A DNA stretch of 64,000 nt from Paraburkholderia phytofirmans OLGA172 (lineage in GTDB: Bacteria > Pseudomonadota > Gammaproteobacteria > Burkholderiales > Burkholderiaceae), in NCBI RefSeq assembly GCF_001634365.1, contig NZ_CP014578.1:3844001-3908000 (forward strand). The letters run 5' to 3'. The notes below the pieces were generated by a model. It was not told where the DNA came from and did no database searches. It was given only the letters and a program-made list of their open reading frames with translations. Numbering within the stretch: the stretch's first letter is position 1; each line of letters opens with the position of its first letter. Both the position numbers and the translations under genes were made by a program. This document shows positions 9,211 through 18,453 of this stretch, one piece after another.

Positions 9211-9621
9211 TGCTTGTCTCCGGTTCGTTTCGCTTCTTGAGGCGCGGTGAGCGAACGCTCGTTACGCGAACAATTGCTCTGTTTGTGATCGAATGATCGG
9301 ATACGGACCGGGTCATGTCAAGGCGCTCGACCAGATTTCGATGGTGCAGCGCGGCAGGATCGCCACACCGCCGCTCCCCGTTCCGACCGGCACTAATACG
9401 AGAAATCGAAGACGGCCAATCCGCTTTCCGCATAAGTCGCTGACAAGAATTCGAGATACGTTATATCATTTCGACCTCGCACGGCTCTGGGCCGGCGGCA
9501 TAGGCGCAGCCCCACGTGGCGTGGCCCGGCGGCGTGTGCGCAGGTGCGACTGCGAGAACACCGAAGCGCGCCGCGCCTAAGGTTTGTGTTTCATTCAACT
9601 CTCACGGGGCAGGAAACGACG
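9211..9621. promoter_or_regulatory. Divergent intergenic region between smoS and znuA
   Basis: This 411-base gap separates the leftward polyol operon from the rightward zinc-uptake operon, so it must hold both promoters. The one clear element is a Zur-like palindrome near its middle, listed separately. I see no convincing small gene here; an in-frame extension of znuA upstream of 9622 has no family resemblance. Confidence 0.6.
9455..9472 (+). promoter_or_regulatory. Zur-like operator upstream of znuA
   Basis: GATACGTTATATCATTTC agrees with the proteobacterial Zur box pattern GAAATGTTATAACATTTC (recalled from family knowledge) at 15 of 18 positions and is an imperfect dyad. It lies about 150 bases before the znuA start. 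Repression of the operon by zinc-loaded Zur is inferred. Confidence 0.6.
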
Positions 9622-10596
9622 ATGAAGACATTCGGCTCGATGTTGAACGGGGCGCGCTGTGCGCTGACGCTGTCGAAGACCGTGGCGATAGCCGCGACGG
9701 CCGCTGCTGCTGTCACGCTCAGCCATGGCGCGTTTGCGGCGGATGCGAAAATCCCGGTGGTGGCAGCGGAAAATTTTTACGGTGACGTCGTGCAGCAGCT
9801 GGGCGGCGACCGCGTCGACGTAACGAGCATCCTCAGCAATCCGGATCAGGATCCGCATCTGTTCGAAGCGAGCCCGAAGACGGCGCGCGCCTTGCAGCAT
9901 GCGAGCCTTGTGCTCTACAACGGCGCCGACTACGATCCGTGGATGGCGAAACTGCTGGCCGCCTCGAAGAGCGCGAAGCGCACTACGATCGTCGCCGCGG
10001 ATCTCGTCGGCAAGAAGGGCGGCGATAATCCGCACCTCTGGTACGACCCGGCGACCATGCCGAAAGTAGCGCGCGCGGTGAGCGAGGCGCTCGTTGCGGC
10101 TGACCCCGCGCACAAGTCGGCGTACGATGCGAACCTCGCGAAGTTTCTCGACTCGCTGAAACCCATCGACGCCAAAGTCGCCGATCTGCATGGCCGCTAC
10201 GCCGGCGTGCCGGTGACGGCGACCGAGCCGGTGTTCGGCTATATGTCGGACGCGGTAGGCCTCTCGATGCGCAATCTGCGCTTCCAGCTCGCGACGATGA
10301 ACGACACGGAAGCAAGCGCGGCCGATATCGCCGCGTTCGAACGCGATCTGCGCGAAAGGCGTGTGCGCGTTCTGATCTATAACAGCCAGGCAACCGAGGC
10401 CCTGACCAAACGCATGTTGAAGCTCGCGCAGCAATCGAAGGTGCCGACCATGAGCGTCACCGAAACCGAACCGGCCGGCAAGACCTATCAGACGTGGATG
10501 CTGACGCAGCTCGACGCGCTGGGCGCGGCGCTGGCCGCGGGCGATGCGGGCGCAGCGAATGCGGCGGCAAGCACCGCTAAAGGAAAAACCCAATGA
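9622..10596 (+). CDS. znuA: Zinc ABC transporter periplasmic binding protein
   Basis: A 324-residue cluster 9 (ZnuA/TroA) metal-binding lipocalin-unrelated receptor. The ATG at 9622 is preceded by GGGGCAGGAA and starts a signal peptide ending SHGAFA. Metal-ligand candidates are His in NPDQDPHLFEAS, His in DNPHLWYDP, Glu in TATEPVFGYM, and a late acidic residue. The acidic/His-rich loop common in ZnuA is absent, so specificity for Zn over Mn rests on the Zur-like site and the His-rich ATPase tail. The stop overlaps the ATPase start as ATGA. Confidence 0.88.
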   Translation: MKTFGSMLNGARCALTLSKTVAIAATAAAAVTLSHGAFAADAKIPVVAAENFYGDVVQQLGGDRVDVTSILSNPDQDPHLFEASPKTARALQHASLVLYNGADYDPWMAKLLAASKSAKRTTIVAADLVGKKGGDNPHLWYDPATMPKVARAVSEALVAADPAHKSAYDANLAKFLDSLKPIDAKVADLHGRYAGVPVTATEPVFGYMSDAVGLSMRNLRFQLATMNDTEASAADIAAFERDLRERRVRVLIYNSQATEALTKRMLKLAQQSKVPTMSVTETEPAGKTYQTWMLTQLDALGAALAAGDAGAANAAASTAKGKTQ

Positions 10597-11570
10597 ACGA
10601 AACTGGCCGCAGCACGCCAGCTAATGCATCAACGAGCGCGTCAAACAGCGGACGCGCCAATGCGCCCGTGCTCGAACTCGACCACGTGACGCTCGAACTC
10701 GGCGGCCGCACGATTCTGCGCGACACCGGTTTCGTGGTGAACCAGGGTGAATTCATCGGCGTGCTCGGGCCGAACGGCGCGGGCAAAACCACGCTGATGC
10801 GCGCCGTGCTCGGTCTCGTGCCGGCTGCAAGCGGCGCGATCCGCGTGCTGGGGCAGCCGGTCGAGCGCGGCAATGCGTCGATCGGCTATATGCCGCAGAC
10901 GCGCAGTGCGCTGGCTGGACGCCGCGTGCGCGGCCGCGATTTCATCGCCATGGCCGCCGATGGACACCGCTGGGGCCTGCCCCACGCGGACAGCAAAACC
11001 CGCGCGGATGTCGAGCGGGTGCTGGATCTGGTGGGCGGCCGCCAGCTGGCCGAGCGGCCTTTATCGGAACTGTCGGGTGGCGAACGTCAGCGCCTGCTGC
11101 TTGCGCAGTGCCTGCTCGGCAACCCCAAACTGCTGCTACTCGATGAACCGCTGATCAGCCTCGATCCGCATCATCAGAAAAGCGTGGTTGAACTGGTCCG
11201 CCGCGTGCAGCAGGAACTCGGCATTGCCGTGCTGTTCTCGGCGCATGAACTGAATCCGCTTCTGCACGCGCTCGATCGCGTGCTGTATCTCGGCAACGGT
11301 GTCGCCGCGCTTGGCACCGTCGATGAAGTCATTACGCGGCCGGTGCTGTCGCGTCTCTATGGCTCGCCGATCGACGTGATGCGCGTGAACGGCCGCATCT
11401 TCGTGATGTCGGGCGACGTCGAAGTCGAAAAACACGATCACGAGCACGAACACGACGAGAACGGCGGCCACAGCCACTCGCACGGGCATTCACACTCGCA
11501 CGACCACGGTGGCGCGCACGGCCACTCACACCAGCACGACTCACGCGACGGACATAAGCACGATGTTTGA
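10593..11570 (+). CDS. znuC: Zinc ABC transporter ATPase with His-rich C-terminal tail
   Basis: A 325-residue ATPase. Walker A GPNGAGKTT, signature LSGGERQRLLLAQ and Walker B LLLLDEPLISLD are intact. The last 45-50 residues are a striking His/Asp/Gly tail (repeats such as HSHSHGHSHSHDH) that probably buffers or senses zinc on the cytoplasmic side. It overlaps znuA by 4 bases and the permease gene by 8 bases, so the three genes are one translationally coupled operon. The His tail is the strongest internal evidence for zinc as substrate. Confidence 0.9.
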   Translation: MNETGRSTPANASTSASNSGRANAPVLELDHVTLELGGRTILRDTGFVVNQGEFIGVLGPNGAGKTTLMRAVLGLVPAASGAIRVLGQPVERGNASIGYMPQTRSALAGRRVRGRDFIAMAADGHRWGLPHADSKTRADVERVLDLVGGRQLAERPLSELSGGERQRLLLAQCLLGNPKLLLLDEPLISLDPHHQKSVVELVRRVQQELGIAVLFSAHELNPLLHALDRVLYLGNGVAALGTVDEVITRPVLSRLYGSPIDVMRVNGRIFVMSGDVEVEKHDHEHEHDENGGHSHSHGHSHSHDHGGAHGHSHQHDSRDGHKHDV

Positions 11571-12345
11571 ATACGATTTCATGGTGAACGCGTTCGCGGC
11601 GTCGGGGATCGTCGCGGTGCTGGCGGGTGTGGTGGGCTATTTTCTGGTGATGCGCGGACAGACCTTCGCGGGCCACGCGCTCTCGCACGTCGGCTTCACC
11701 GGCGCGACCGGCGCGGTCCTGATCGGCATCTCGCCGATCTGGGGAATGATCGGCTTCACGCTCGCCGCGGGCGTCGGCATGGGTGCGCTTGGCGAGCGGC
11801 TCGCCGGACGCGATGTCGCGATCGGCGTGATCCTGTCGCTGTCGCTCGGTTTCGGCTTGCTGTTCCTGCACTTCTTCACCGCGTACGCGACCCAGGTCAC
11901 CGCGCTGCTGTTCGGCAATGTGCTCGGCGTGAACGCGTCGACGCTCGGTGTGTTGGCGGCGTTGGGCGTCGTCAGTTTGATGGCGCTCGCGGCAATTATG
12001 CGGCCGTTGCTGTTTGCTTCGCTGCAACCGGAACTGGCCGAGGCCAAGGGCGTGTCGTTGCGTCTGGTGTCGGTGCTGTTTCTGTCGATTGCCGCGCTGG
12101 CGGTGGCGGCATGCACGCAGATTGTCGGCGTGCTGCTGGTGTTCACGCTGATGGTCGGGCCGGCCGCCGCTGCGCAAAACGTGACGACGCGGCTCTCGAC
12201 CGGTCTCGTGCTCGCCGCCGTGTTTGCGCTGGTGCAGGCGTGGCTGGGTCTGACGCTCGCGTTCTATACCGACTGGCCGACGAGCTTCTGGATCACCGTG
12301 CTGTCGGCGGTGGTGTATGGCGGGAGTTTGTTGAGGCGGCGTTGA
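11563..12345 (+). CDS. znuB: Zinc ABC transporter permease
   Basis: A 260-residue ABC-3 family membrane protein with about eight hydrophobic helices. The start MFEYDFMVNAFAAS at 11563 was chosen because it overlaps the end of znuC by 8 bases; the open frame upstream is only the other-frame reading of the His-rich codons. Family features include the YFLVMRGQTFAGHALSHVGF segment (about residues 26-45) and the DPEVAEAKG-like motif, here QPELAEAKGVS. It forms the channel for Zn2+ entry with ZnuA and ZnuC. Confidence 0.88.
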   Translation: MFEYDFMVNAFAASGIVAVLAGVVGYFLVMRGQTFAGHALSHVGFTGATGAVLIGISPIWGMIGFTLAAGVGMGALGERLAGRDVAIGVILSLSLGFGLLFLHFFTAYATQVTALLFGNVLGVNASTLGVLAALGVVSLMALAAIMRPLLFASLQPELAEAKGVSLRLVSVLFLSIAALAVAACTQIVGVLLVFTLMVGPAAAAQNVTTRLSTGLVLAAVFALVQAWLGLTLAFYTDWPTSFWITVLSAVVYGGSLLRRR

Positions 12346-12475
12346 GCGGCTGACTGAGCGCGCTGGCTGCAAATCGCATCGCGGCATTCGCAGCGATGGC
12401 GCGTCAACCGCATTGGCGAATATCTGGAGATAGCGACGGCATCACCTGCATACCGCCGCCATCGCCCTATGAACG

Positions 12476-13333
12476 TCAAGCGAGCAGCACCTTCGCGTGA
12501 TGCGCGAGATGATCCTCGATGAAAGTCGAGATGAAGTAGTACCCATGGTCATAGCCAGCGTGACGACGCAACGTCAGCGGCTGTCCCGCGGCCTTGCAGG
12601 CGGCTTCGAACACGTCCGGATTCAGTTGCTCGGCGAGGAACTGATCCGCCAGCCCCTGATCGACCAGAATCCCTTGCGCGAACTTGCGCGATACGTGGCC
12701 GACCAGTTCGCTCGCGTCATACTGCCGCCACGCTTCGCGGTCTTCGCCCAGATACCCGCTGAACGCCTTTACGCCCCACGGGCACCGTGAAGGCGCGGCG
12801 ATCGGCGCGAACGCCGACACCGACCGATAGATCGTCGGGTTGCGCAGCGCCAGCATCAGCGCGCCATGCCCCCCCATCGAATGCCCGAAGATGCCCAGGC
12901 GCGCACCGTCCACCGGCAGATTCGCGAGCACCGTTTCGCGCAGTTCATCGCGCACATACGAGTACATCCGATAGTGCTTCGCCCACGGCTGCTGCGTCGC
13001 GTTAACGTAAAAGCCCGCGCCTACGCCGAAGTCCCACGCGGCGCTTTCGCCCGGCACGCCCGCGCCGCGCGGACTGGTGTCCGGCGCGATCAGCGCGATG
13101 CCGTGCTGTGCCGCGAAGCGCTGCGCGCCGGCCTTGACCGGAAAGGTTTCTTCCGTGCAGGTCAAACCCGCGAGATAGAACAGCGCGGGCACATTCGCGT
13201 TGGCCTGCAAGGCCTGCGGCGGCAGAAACACCGAGAAGCGCATCGGCAGACCGACGGTCTGCGAGTCGTGCCGGTAGATCCGCTGCTCGCCGCCATGGCA
13301 GGCATGCGACGACAATAGTTCAAGCATCGACAT
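12476..13333 (-). CDS. fghA: S-formylglutathione hydrolase
   Basis: A 285-residue esterase-D-family alpha/beta hydrolase that cleaves S-formylglutathione to formate and glutathione, the second step of glutathione-dependent formaldehyde detoxification. The nucleophile elbow GHSMGGHGA (about residue 149), the oxyanion loop FYLAGLTCTEE and the late HAGYDHGYYF segment with the catalytic His are intact. It follows the class III alcohol dehydrogenase gene by about 30 bases on the same strand, the usual pairing. Confidence 0.94.
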   Translation of the reverse strand: MSMLELLSSHACHGGEQRIYRHDSQTVGLPMRFSVFLPPQALQANANVPALFYLAGLTCTEETFPVKAGAQRFAAQHGIALIAPDTSPRGAGVPGESAAWDFGVGAGFYVNATQQPWAKHYRMYSYVRDELRETVLANLPVDGARLGIFGHSMGGHGALMLALRNPTIYRSVSAFAPIAAPSRCPWGVKAFSGYLGEDREAWRQYDASELVGHVSRKFAQGILVDQGLADQFLAEQLNPDVFEAACKAAGQPLTLRRHAGYDHGYYFISTFIEDHLAHHAKVLLA

Positions 13334-13364
13334 GCTCCTTTCTGTTTCGCGAAACCGTGCGGCG

Positions 13365-14471
13365 TTAGTACAGCACGACCGAGCGGATCGACTCGCCCTT
13401 CTTCATCAGGTCGAAGCCTTCGTTGATGCGCTCGAGCGGCAGACGGTGCGTGATCAGGTCGTCGATATTGATCTTGCCTTCCATGTACCAGTCGACGATC
13501 TTCGGCACGTCGGTGCGCCCGCGCGCGCCGCCGAACGCCGAGCCCTTCCACTCGCGGCCCGTCACCAGCTGGAACGGACGCGTACTGATCTCTTCGCCCG
13601 CCGCCGCCACGCCGATGATGAACGACTGACCCCAGCCCTTGTGCGTGCACTCCAGCGCCTGACGCATCACCTTGGTGTTGCCGATGCACTCGAATGAGTA
13701 GTCCGCGCCGCCATCGGTGAGCTGCACGATGTGATCGACTACGTTCTCGACTTCGTTCGGGTTGATGAAGTGAGTCATGCCAAACTTCTTCGCCAGCTCG
13801 ATGCGGCCCGGGTTGATGTCGACGCCGATGATCTTGTCCGCGCCCACCATCTTCGCGCCCTGAATCACATTCAGGCCGATGCCGCCGAGACCGAACACCA
13901 CCACGTTCGCGCCCGCCTCGACCTTCGCCGAATACACGACGGCGCCGACACCGGTTGTCACGCCGCAGCCGATGTAGCAGATCTTGTCGAACGGCGCGTC
14001 TTCACGCACCTTCGCAACCGCGATTTCCGGCACGACAATGTAGTTCGAGAACGTGGACGTGCCCATGTAGTGAAACAGCGGCTTGCCATCCAATGAGAAA
14101 CGCGACGTGGCGTCCGGCATCAGGCCGCGGCCTTGCGTCGAACGGATCGCCTGGCAAAGATTGGTCTTGCGCGACAGACAGAATTTGCACTGACGGCATT
14201 CCGGCGTGTAGAGCGGAATGACGTGATCGCCTTTCTTAAGCGTACCCACGCCCGGGCCGACATCGACGATCACGCCCGCGCCTTCGTGGCCGAGAATCGC
14301 CGGGAAGATGCCTTCGGGATCGGCGCCGGACAGCGTGTAGTAGTCGGTGTGGCAGATGCCCGTCGCCTTCACTTCGATCAGGACTTCACCGGCGCGTGGC
14401 CCTTCCAGATCCACTTCTTCGATCGTCAACGGGGCGCCAGCTTTCCATGCGATTGCTGCTTTGGTCTTCAT
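13365..14471 (-). CDS. frmA: S-(hydroxymethyl)glutathione dehydrogenase (class III ADH)
   Basis: A 368-residue zinc-dependent medium-chain dehydrogenase that oxidises S-hydroxymethylglutathione to S-formylglutathione with NAD+. It shows catalytic Zn ligands in [10 protein letters not shown] and GHEGAGV, a structural zinc site with four Cys in [17 protein letters not shown], and the nucleotide-binding motif [11 protein letters not shown]. It is the first gene of a two-gene operon with fghA. Length and motifs are standard, and no local regulator gene is visible. Confidence 0.95.
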   Translation of the reverse strand: MKTKAAIAWKAGAPLTIEEVDLEGPRAGEVLIEVKATGICHTDYYTLSGADPEGIFPAILGHEGAGVIVDVGPGVGTLKKGDHVIPLYTPECRQCKFCLSRKTNLCQAIRSTQGRGLMPDATSRFSLDGKPLFHYMGTSTFSNYIVVPEIAVAKVREDAPFDKICYIGCGVTTGVGAVVYSAKVEAGANVVVFGLGGIGLNVIQGAKMVGADKIIGVDINPGRIELAKKFGMTHFINPNEVENVVDHIVQLTDGGADYSFECIGNTKVMRQALECTHKGWGQSFIIGVAAAGEEISTRPFQLVTGREWKGSAFGGARGRTDVPKIVDWYMEGKINIDDLITHRLPLERINEGFDLMKKGESIRSVVLY

Positions 14472-14720
14472 CGTGAATGCTCCTGTGAGTCTGTGAACGC
14501 CTGGCGCGTCGCAGTGGGATACCGCGCGGCGCGCCAGTGTTGCACTTCGACGGCTGTGATTGCGTGATGGTCCGGGCGGCGGATAGAAGTTGCCACTGCC
14601 GCACAGCCTGATGTGCCGGCAGGTAGCTTAGCGCGCGAAAGGTGTAATGGTATTGCAAAGTGCGTCGCGGCATTGTCTGTACGTGACATTGGGCATTGTC
14701 TGTAGGTGACATCGGCTCGG

Positions 14721-16370
14721 CTACGAGCGTTCGCGTTCGCGTTCGCGTTCGCGTTCGCGTTCGCGTTCGCGTTCGCCTTCATCCTCACCGAACCATGTCT
14801 CGACCCGGCCATACAGATCGAGAAAACGCGCGTACCGTTGCGCGAGCGCCGCATCGTTTTGCGGACTGGCAACGCGCGTCGCGCCTGGCGCAAGCGCCGC
14901 GAGATCGCTCGCGTGCCAGTGCCCGCTTGCCAGTGCGCCGAGGATGGCCGCTCCGCGCGGCGCCGCGTTCGGACAATCGACCGCATACAACTCGACGTTG
15001 AGCGCATCGGCGAGCAACTGCCGCCAGCGCGCATCCACGGAACCGCCGCCAGCGAGCTTCAAGGTGTTCACGTTCGCGCCGCTCGCGCGAATCGCGTCGA
15101 GACCGGCGCGCAGCGAGAACGCCACGCCTTCGAAGGCGGCCCGCATCATCGTGCCGCGCGTGTGATCGAGCGCAAGGCCGAGCCAGCCGCCGCGCGCGGC
15201 CGGGTTGAGCCATGGCGTGCGCTCGCCTGTGAGATAGGGCAGAAAAGTCAGGCCCGCTGCGGCGCTTGGGGCAGCGCCTGTTACATCGCCAAGAGCGCCA
15301 CCTGATACGTTGCCTGCGGCATTGCCGGATGCAGTGCTGGATGCACTGCCCGATGCACTGCCGGATGCACTGCTGGATGCATTGCCGGATGCATTGCCGA
15401 ACGCAATGCTCGACACACCGCCGGACACACCGCCGGACGCATCACCGAACGCTTCACGATAGGCATCGGCCCATTCATACGACAGCCAGCCCCGCACGCG
15501 TTCGAGCGCGACGCCGACGTTTTGCATCGCCGCCATCCGGTACCAGTGATCACTCGCAGCGCGGTAGCGATGCAGGCCTTTCGCGGCTTGCGGTGCGTGT
15601 TCCGCGAGCACGACGATCTGCCCACCGGTGCCGGTGGTGAGCAACGCGTCGCCGTCGCGAGCGAGACCGCTGCCAAGCGCCGCGCATGGCGTATCGGCGG
15701 CGCCAATCGCGAGCACGATACCGGCGCGCAGACCCAGCGCTTGCGCGGCTTTCTCCGACAACACTCCGCCCGCCGCATAGGATGGCGCCAACGGTGCAAA
15801 CCATTCGTGCGGCAGTTCGAGGCGGTCGAGCAGCGCGCGATCCCACACGCCGGCCGGATCGGCAAGCGCCGTCGCACAGGCATCGGAGGGGTCGGTTGCC
15901 ACCGCGCCACCCAGCGCCACACGCAGCCAGTCTTTCGGTTGCAGCGCCCAACGCGTCTTGCGCGCGGTTTGCGGTTCGTTCTGCACGATCCAACGCAGCA
16001 AAGGACCAGCCATGCCGGGCGCAACGGGATTCGGCTGCGGCTCGGGCCACTGATTGAGCAAACCCAATGCGCGCGTGTCGGGCCAGAGCATCGCCGGCCG
16101 CACCGCTTCGCCATTGGCAGCCACCATGACCACCCCGTGCATCTGCCCGGAAAAGCCGATCGCCTCGACCTCCCGCCGCGCGTCGGCGGGCAGTCGCGCC
16201 GCAGCCTCGCAGAGCGCACGCCACCAGGTCTGCACCGACATTTCCGCCCAACCTGCGTGCGGCGTTTCGAGCGCATAAGCGACGCTCGCGGCCGCCTGCT
16301 CGCGGCCGTTATCGTCGACGATAACGACTTTGAGGGAGCCGGTGCCGAGATCGATGCCAAGAAAAGTCAT
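14721..16370 (-). CDS. xylB: Xylulokinase-like FGGY kinase with repeat-expanded segments
   Basis: A 549-residue second xylulokinase, about 55 residues longer than the copy at 301. The kinase motifs GIDLGTGSLK (residues 5-14), GFSGQMHGVV and LAGGGSVDARW are intact. Two low-complexity inserts explain the extra length. One is an internal Ala/Gly/Ser stretch (about residues 307-350) encoded by a 12-bp degenerate tandem array. The other is a C-terminal run of alternating Glu-Arg encoded by eight copies of a hexamer. Both arrays keep the frame. It stands alone between frmA and a purine permease. D-xylulose as substrate is inferred; another pentulose is possible. Confidence 0.85.
   Translation of the reverse strand: MTFLGIDLGTGSLKVVIVDDNGREQAAASVAYALETPHAGWAEMSVQTWWRALCEAAARLPADARREVEAIGFSGQMHGVVMVAANGEAVRPAMLWPDTRALGLLNQWPEPQPNPVAPGMAGPLLRWIVQNEPQTARKTRWALQPKDWLRVALGGAVATDPSDACATALADPAGVWDRALLDRLELPHEWFAPLAPSYAAGGVLSEKAAQALGLRAGIVLAIGAADTPCAALGSGLARDGDALLTTGTGGQIVVLAEHAPQAAKGLHRYRAASDHWYRMAAMQNVGVALERVRGWLSYEWADAYREAFGDASGGVSGGVSSIAFGNASGNASSSASGSASGSASSTASGNAAGNVSGGALGDVTGAAPSAAAGLTFLPYLTGERTPWLNPAARGGWLGLALDHTRGTMMRAAFEGVAFSLRAGLDAIRASGANVNTLKLAGGGSVDARWRQLLADALNVELYAVDCPNAAPRGAAILGALASGHWHASDLAALAPGATRVASPQNDAALAQRYARFLDLYGRVETWFGEDEGERERERERERERERERS
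14729..14776. repeat. Hexanucleotide array (GTTCGC)8 at the 3' end of a kinase gene
   Basis: Eight perfect GTTCGC units lie just inside the stop codon of the second xylulokinase and encode alternating Glu-Arg on the minus strand. Unit length is a multiple of three, so copy-number change would lengthen or shorten the tail without a frameshift. Confidence 0.95.
15319..15450. repeat. 12-bp degenerate tandem array inside a kinase gene
   Basis: Eleven consecutive 12-base units related to GCATTGCCGGAT lie in frame within the second xylulokinase and encode about 44 residues of Ala/Gly/Ser/Asn-rich sequence. The left seven units are close to each other; the right units have diverged. Confidence 0.92.
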
Positions 16371-16806
16371 GAGCGATAGAACATCTAGTGAGGCATGGGA
16401 AAACGCACTCGGAAAGTGCGGCTAGCGCTGTATTTTCCATCATCGAAGACAGGCTTTCGTGGCGCGCCGGCAACCACGCGGGAGTCTAAGTGAAAACCCT
16501 CAATTTACGGGTTAACCCCTTCAAACGGGACGCGAGGCGAAAACAGCACTATGCGCCGAGCGAGATACACCTCATTGTCTTTAACACATATGACCTGAAG
16601 CGACGCCGCGCCGCGCACGGACGCGCCTCGCCGCTGCATGGGGCTCACAGCCGATTTGTGCGGGGCGCGCATTTCTTTTGGCTTTCAAATGGGCATCATG
16701 CATATCGTCACCGGGAATGCCGGAATAGGCCCCAGTGGTCTTGTTGCACTTTATCGTTCCGCATACCTTGGAGCCATCCCAAAACGAGATGGTGGAGAGA
16801 GACAAA
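16371..16806. promoter_or_regulatory. Divergent intergenic region, xylB copy 2 / purine permease
   Basis: This 436-base gap must hold promoters for both divergent genes. The only structure I can point to is a small hairpin at 16773-16793 (GCCATC / GATGGT arms) directly before the permease Shine-Dalgarno, which could affect translation. No conserved riboswitch or small gene is recognised. Confidence 0.4.
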
Positions 16807-18219
16807 ATGCAATCGAACACGGTTCACCCGTGCGACGAGCGACTGCCCGCGGGCCAGTTGCTGACGCTCGGCATTCAGCACGTTTTGGTGATGTACGCAG
16901 GCGCAGTTGCGGTGCCGCTGATCATCGGTGCGGCGCTGAAATTGCCGAAAGACCAGATCGCATTCCTGATCAGCGCCGATCTGTTTTCCTGTGGCATCGC
17001 TACGCTGATTCAGACGCTCGGTCTGTGGATCTTCGGCATTCGTCTGCCGGTCATCATGGGCTGCACATTTGCAGCTGTCGGTCCGATGGTCGCGATCGGC
17101 ACGAATCCATCGCTCGGTATTCTCGACATCTTCGGCTCGACGATCGCGGCCGGCGTTATCGGCATCCTTCTCGCGCCGGCGGTCGGCAAGCTGCTGCGCT
17201 TTTTCCCGCCGGTGGTGATCGGCGTGGTGATCTCGGTGATCGGTTTGTCGCTGATGGAAGTGGGCATCAACTGGGCAGCCGGTGGTGTCGGCAACCCTGA
17301 CTACGGTAATCCGGTCTATCTCGGCCTGTCGCTCCTCGTGCTGATGCTGATTCTGCTCATCAACAAGTTCGCCAAGGGCTTCCTCGCCAATATCTCGGTG
17401 CTGCTCGGGATCGTCGCGGGTTTCGTGATCGCGCTGGCGCTCGGCCGCGTCAACATGGACGGTGTCACGCACGCACCGTGGGTCGGCATCGTGATGCCGT
17501 TCCACTTCGGCCTGCCGCATTTCGATCCGCTTGCGATCGCGACGATGGTCACCGTGATGTTCGTCACCTTCATCGAATCGACCGGCATGTTCCTCGCTGT
17601 CGGCGACATGGTCGATCGTCCGGTGGATCAGAAGACGCTGGTGCGCGGTCTGCGCGTCGATGGTCTGGGCACGCTGATCGGCGGCATCTTCAACTCGTTT
17701 CCGCATACCTCGTTCTCGCAGAACGTTGGCCTGATCGGCGTGACGGGCGTGAAGAGCCGCTTTGTCTGCGCGATGGGCGGCGTGATCCTGGTGCTGCTGG
17801 GCCTGTTCCCGAAGATGGCGCAAGTGGTTGCGTCGGTGCCGGCCTTCGTGCTGGGCGGTGCGGGCATCGTGATGTTCGGCATGGTCGCGGCGAATGGCAT
17901 CAAGGTGCTGGCCAAAGTCGACTTCGTGAAGAACCACCATAACCTGTTCATCGTCGCGGTCAGTATCGGCATGGGTCTGGTGCCGGTGGTGTCGCCGCAA
18001 TTTTTCTCGAAGCTGCCGCCGGCGCTGTCACCGCTGTTGCATAGCGGGATTTTGCTGGCGTCGGTGTCGGCGGTGGTGCTGAACCTGGTCTTCAACGGTG
18101 TGAAGAGCGAGAAGAAGGCACAGTGCGAAATTCGCAAGGCCGGACATGATTTCGACGGACGCGGCGGTAATGAGCCGAAGGGCGGCGACGAGATGCTGCG
18201 TGCCGCGGATGTGCACTGA
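16807..18219 (+). CDS. Nucleobase:cation symporter-2 family purine (xanthine/uracil) permease
   Basis: A 470-residue inner-membrane protein with 12-14 hydrophobic segments. The ATG at 16807 is chosen because GGAGAGAGAC lies just upstream; two earlier in-frame starts lack a ribosome site. The N-terminus QLLTLGIQHVLVMYAGAVAV and the substrate-domain motif FNSFPHTSFSQNVGLIGVTG (about residues 296-315) are hallmarks of NCS2 xanthine/urate transporters. In that motif, NSFPHTSFSQN is the substrate-contact stretch. It probably imports xanthine or uric acid with protons. No purine-catabolic gene adjoins it. Confidence 0.92.
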   Translation: MQSNTVHPCDERLPAGQLLTLGIQHVLVMYAGAVAVPLIIGAALKLPKDQIAFLISADLFSCGIATLIQTLGLWIFGIRLPVIMGCTFAAVGPMVAIGTNPSLGILDIFGSTIAAGVIGILLAPAVGKLLRFFPPVVIGVVISVIGLSLMEVGINWAAGGVGNPDYGNPVYLGLSLLVLMLILLINKFAKGFLANISVLLGIVAGFVIALALGRVNMDGVTHAPWVGIVMPFHFGLPHFDPLAIATMVTVMFVTFIESTGMFLAVGDMVDRPVDQKTLVRGLRVDGLGTLIGGIFNSFPHTSFSQNVGLIGVTGVKSRFVCAMGGVILVLLGLFPKMAQVVASVPAFVLGGAGIVMFGMVAANGIKVLAKVDFVKNHHNLFIVAVSIGMGLVPVVSPQFFSKLPPALSPLLHSGILLASVSAVVLNLVFNGVKSEKKAQCEIRKAGHDFDGRGGNEPKGGDEMLRAADVH

Positions 18220-18340
18220 GCATCTGACTGGAACCCGCGCCGCGCGCCAGAGATCGCGCTGAGCGCAAGCGCTGAGTCGGGCTGATCTGATCTGATCTGA
18301 GTTGAGTTGCGATGGGTTGATCTGATCAGATCTGAGCATC

Positions 18341-18376
18341 AACAAAAACGCCACGGCATGCCGTGGCGTTTTTGTT
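18341..18376. terminator. 36-bp perfect palindromic bidirectional terminator
   Basis: AACAAAAACGCCACGGCA followed at once by its exact reverse complement. Each strand ends in TTTTTGTT, so the element can stop both the rightward permease transcript and the leftward efflux operon, which converge here. Confidence 0.93.
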
Positions 18377-18453
18377 ATTACCGGCTGCGAAGGGCGGCTT
18401 CCCTGAAACCGAAAACCGGCCTGCGCGCCTGCTACTACGAGACTAAAAGAGAC

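Noticed and set aside
15319-15450. Possible intergenic repeat element or CRISPR-like array
   Set aside because: Units are only 12 bases, adjoining, and in frame inside an intact kinase gene.
16371-16806. Purine-responsive riboswitch upstream of the permease
   Set aside because: Only a small hairpin near the ribosome site is visible; I could not match a known purine or xanthine aptamer. A covariance-model scan would be decisive.
16708-18000. Long minus-strand frame opposite the purine permease
   Set aside because: His/Asp/Arg-rich shadow of a well-supported membrane transporter; no ribosome site or domain.
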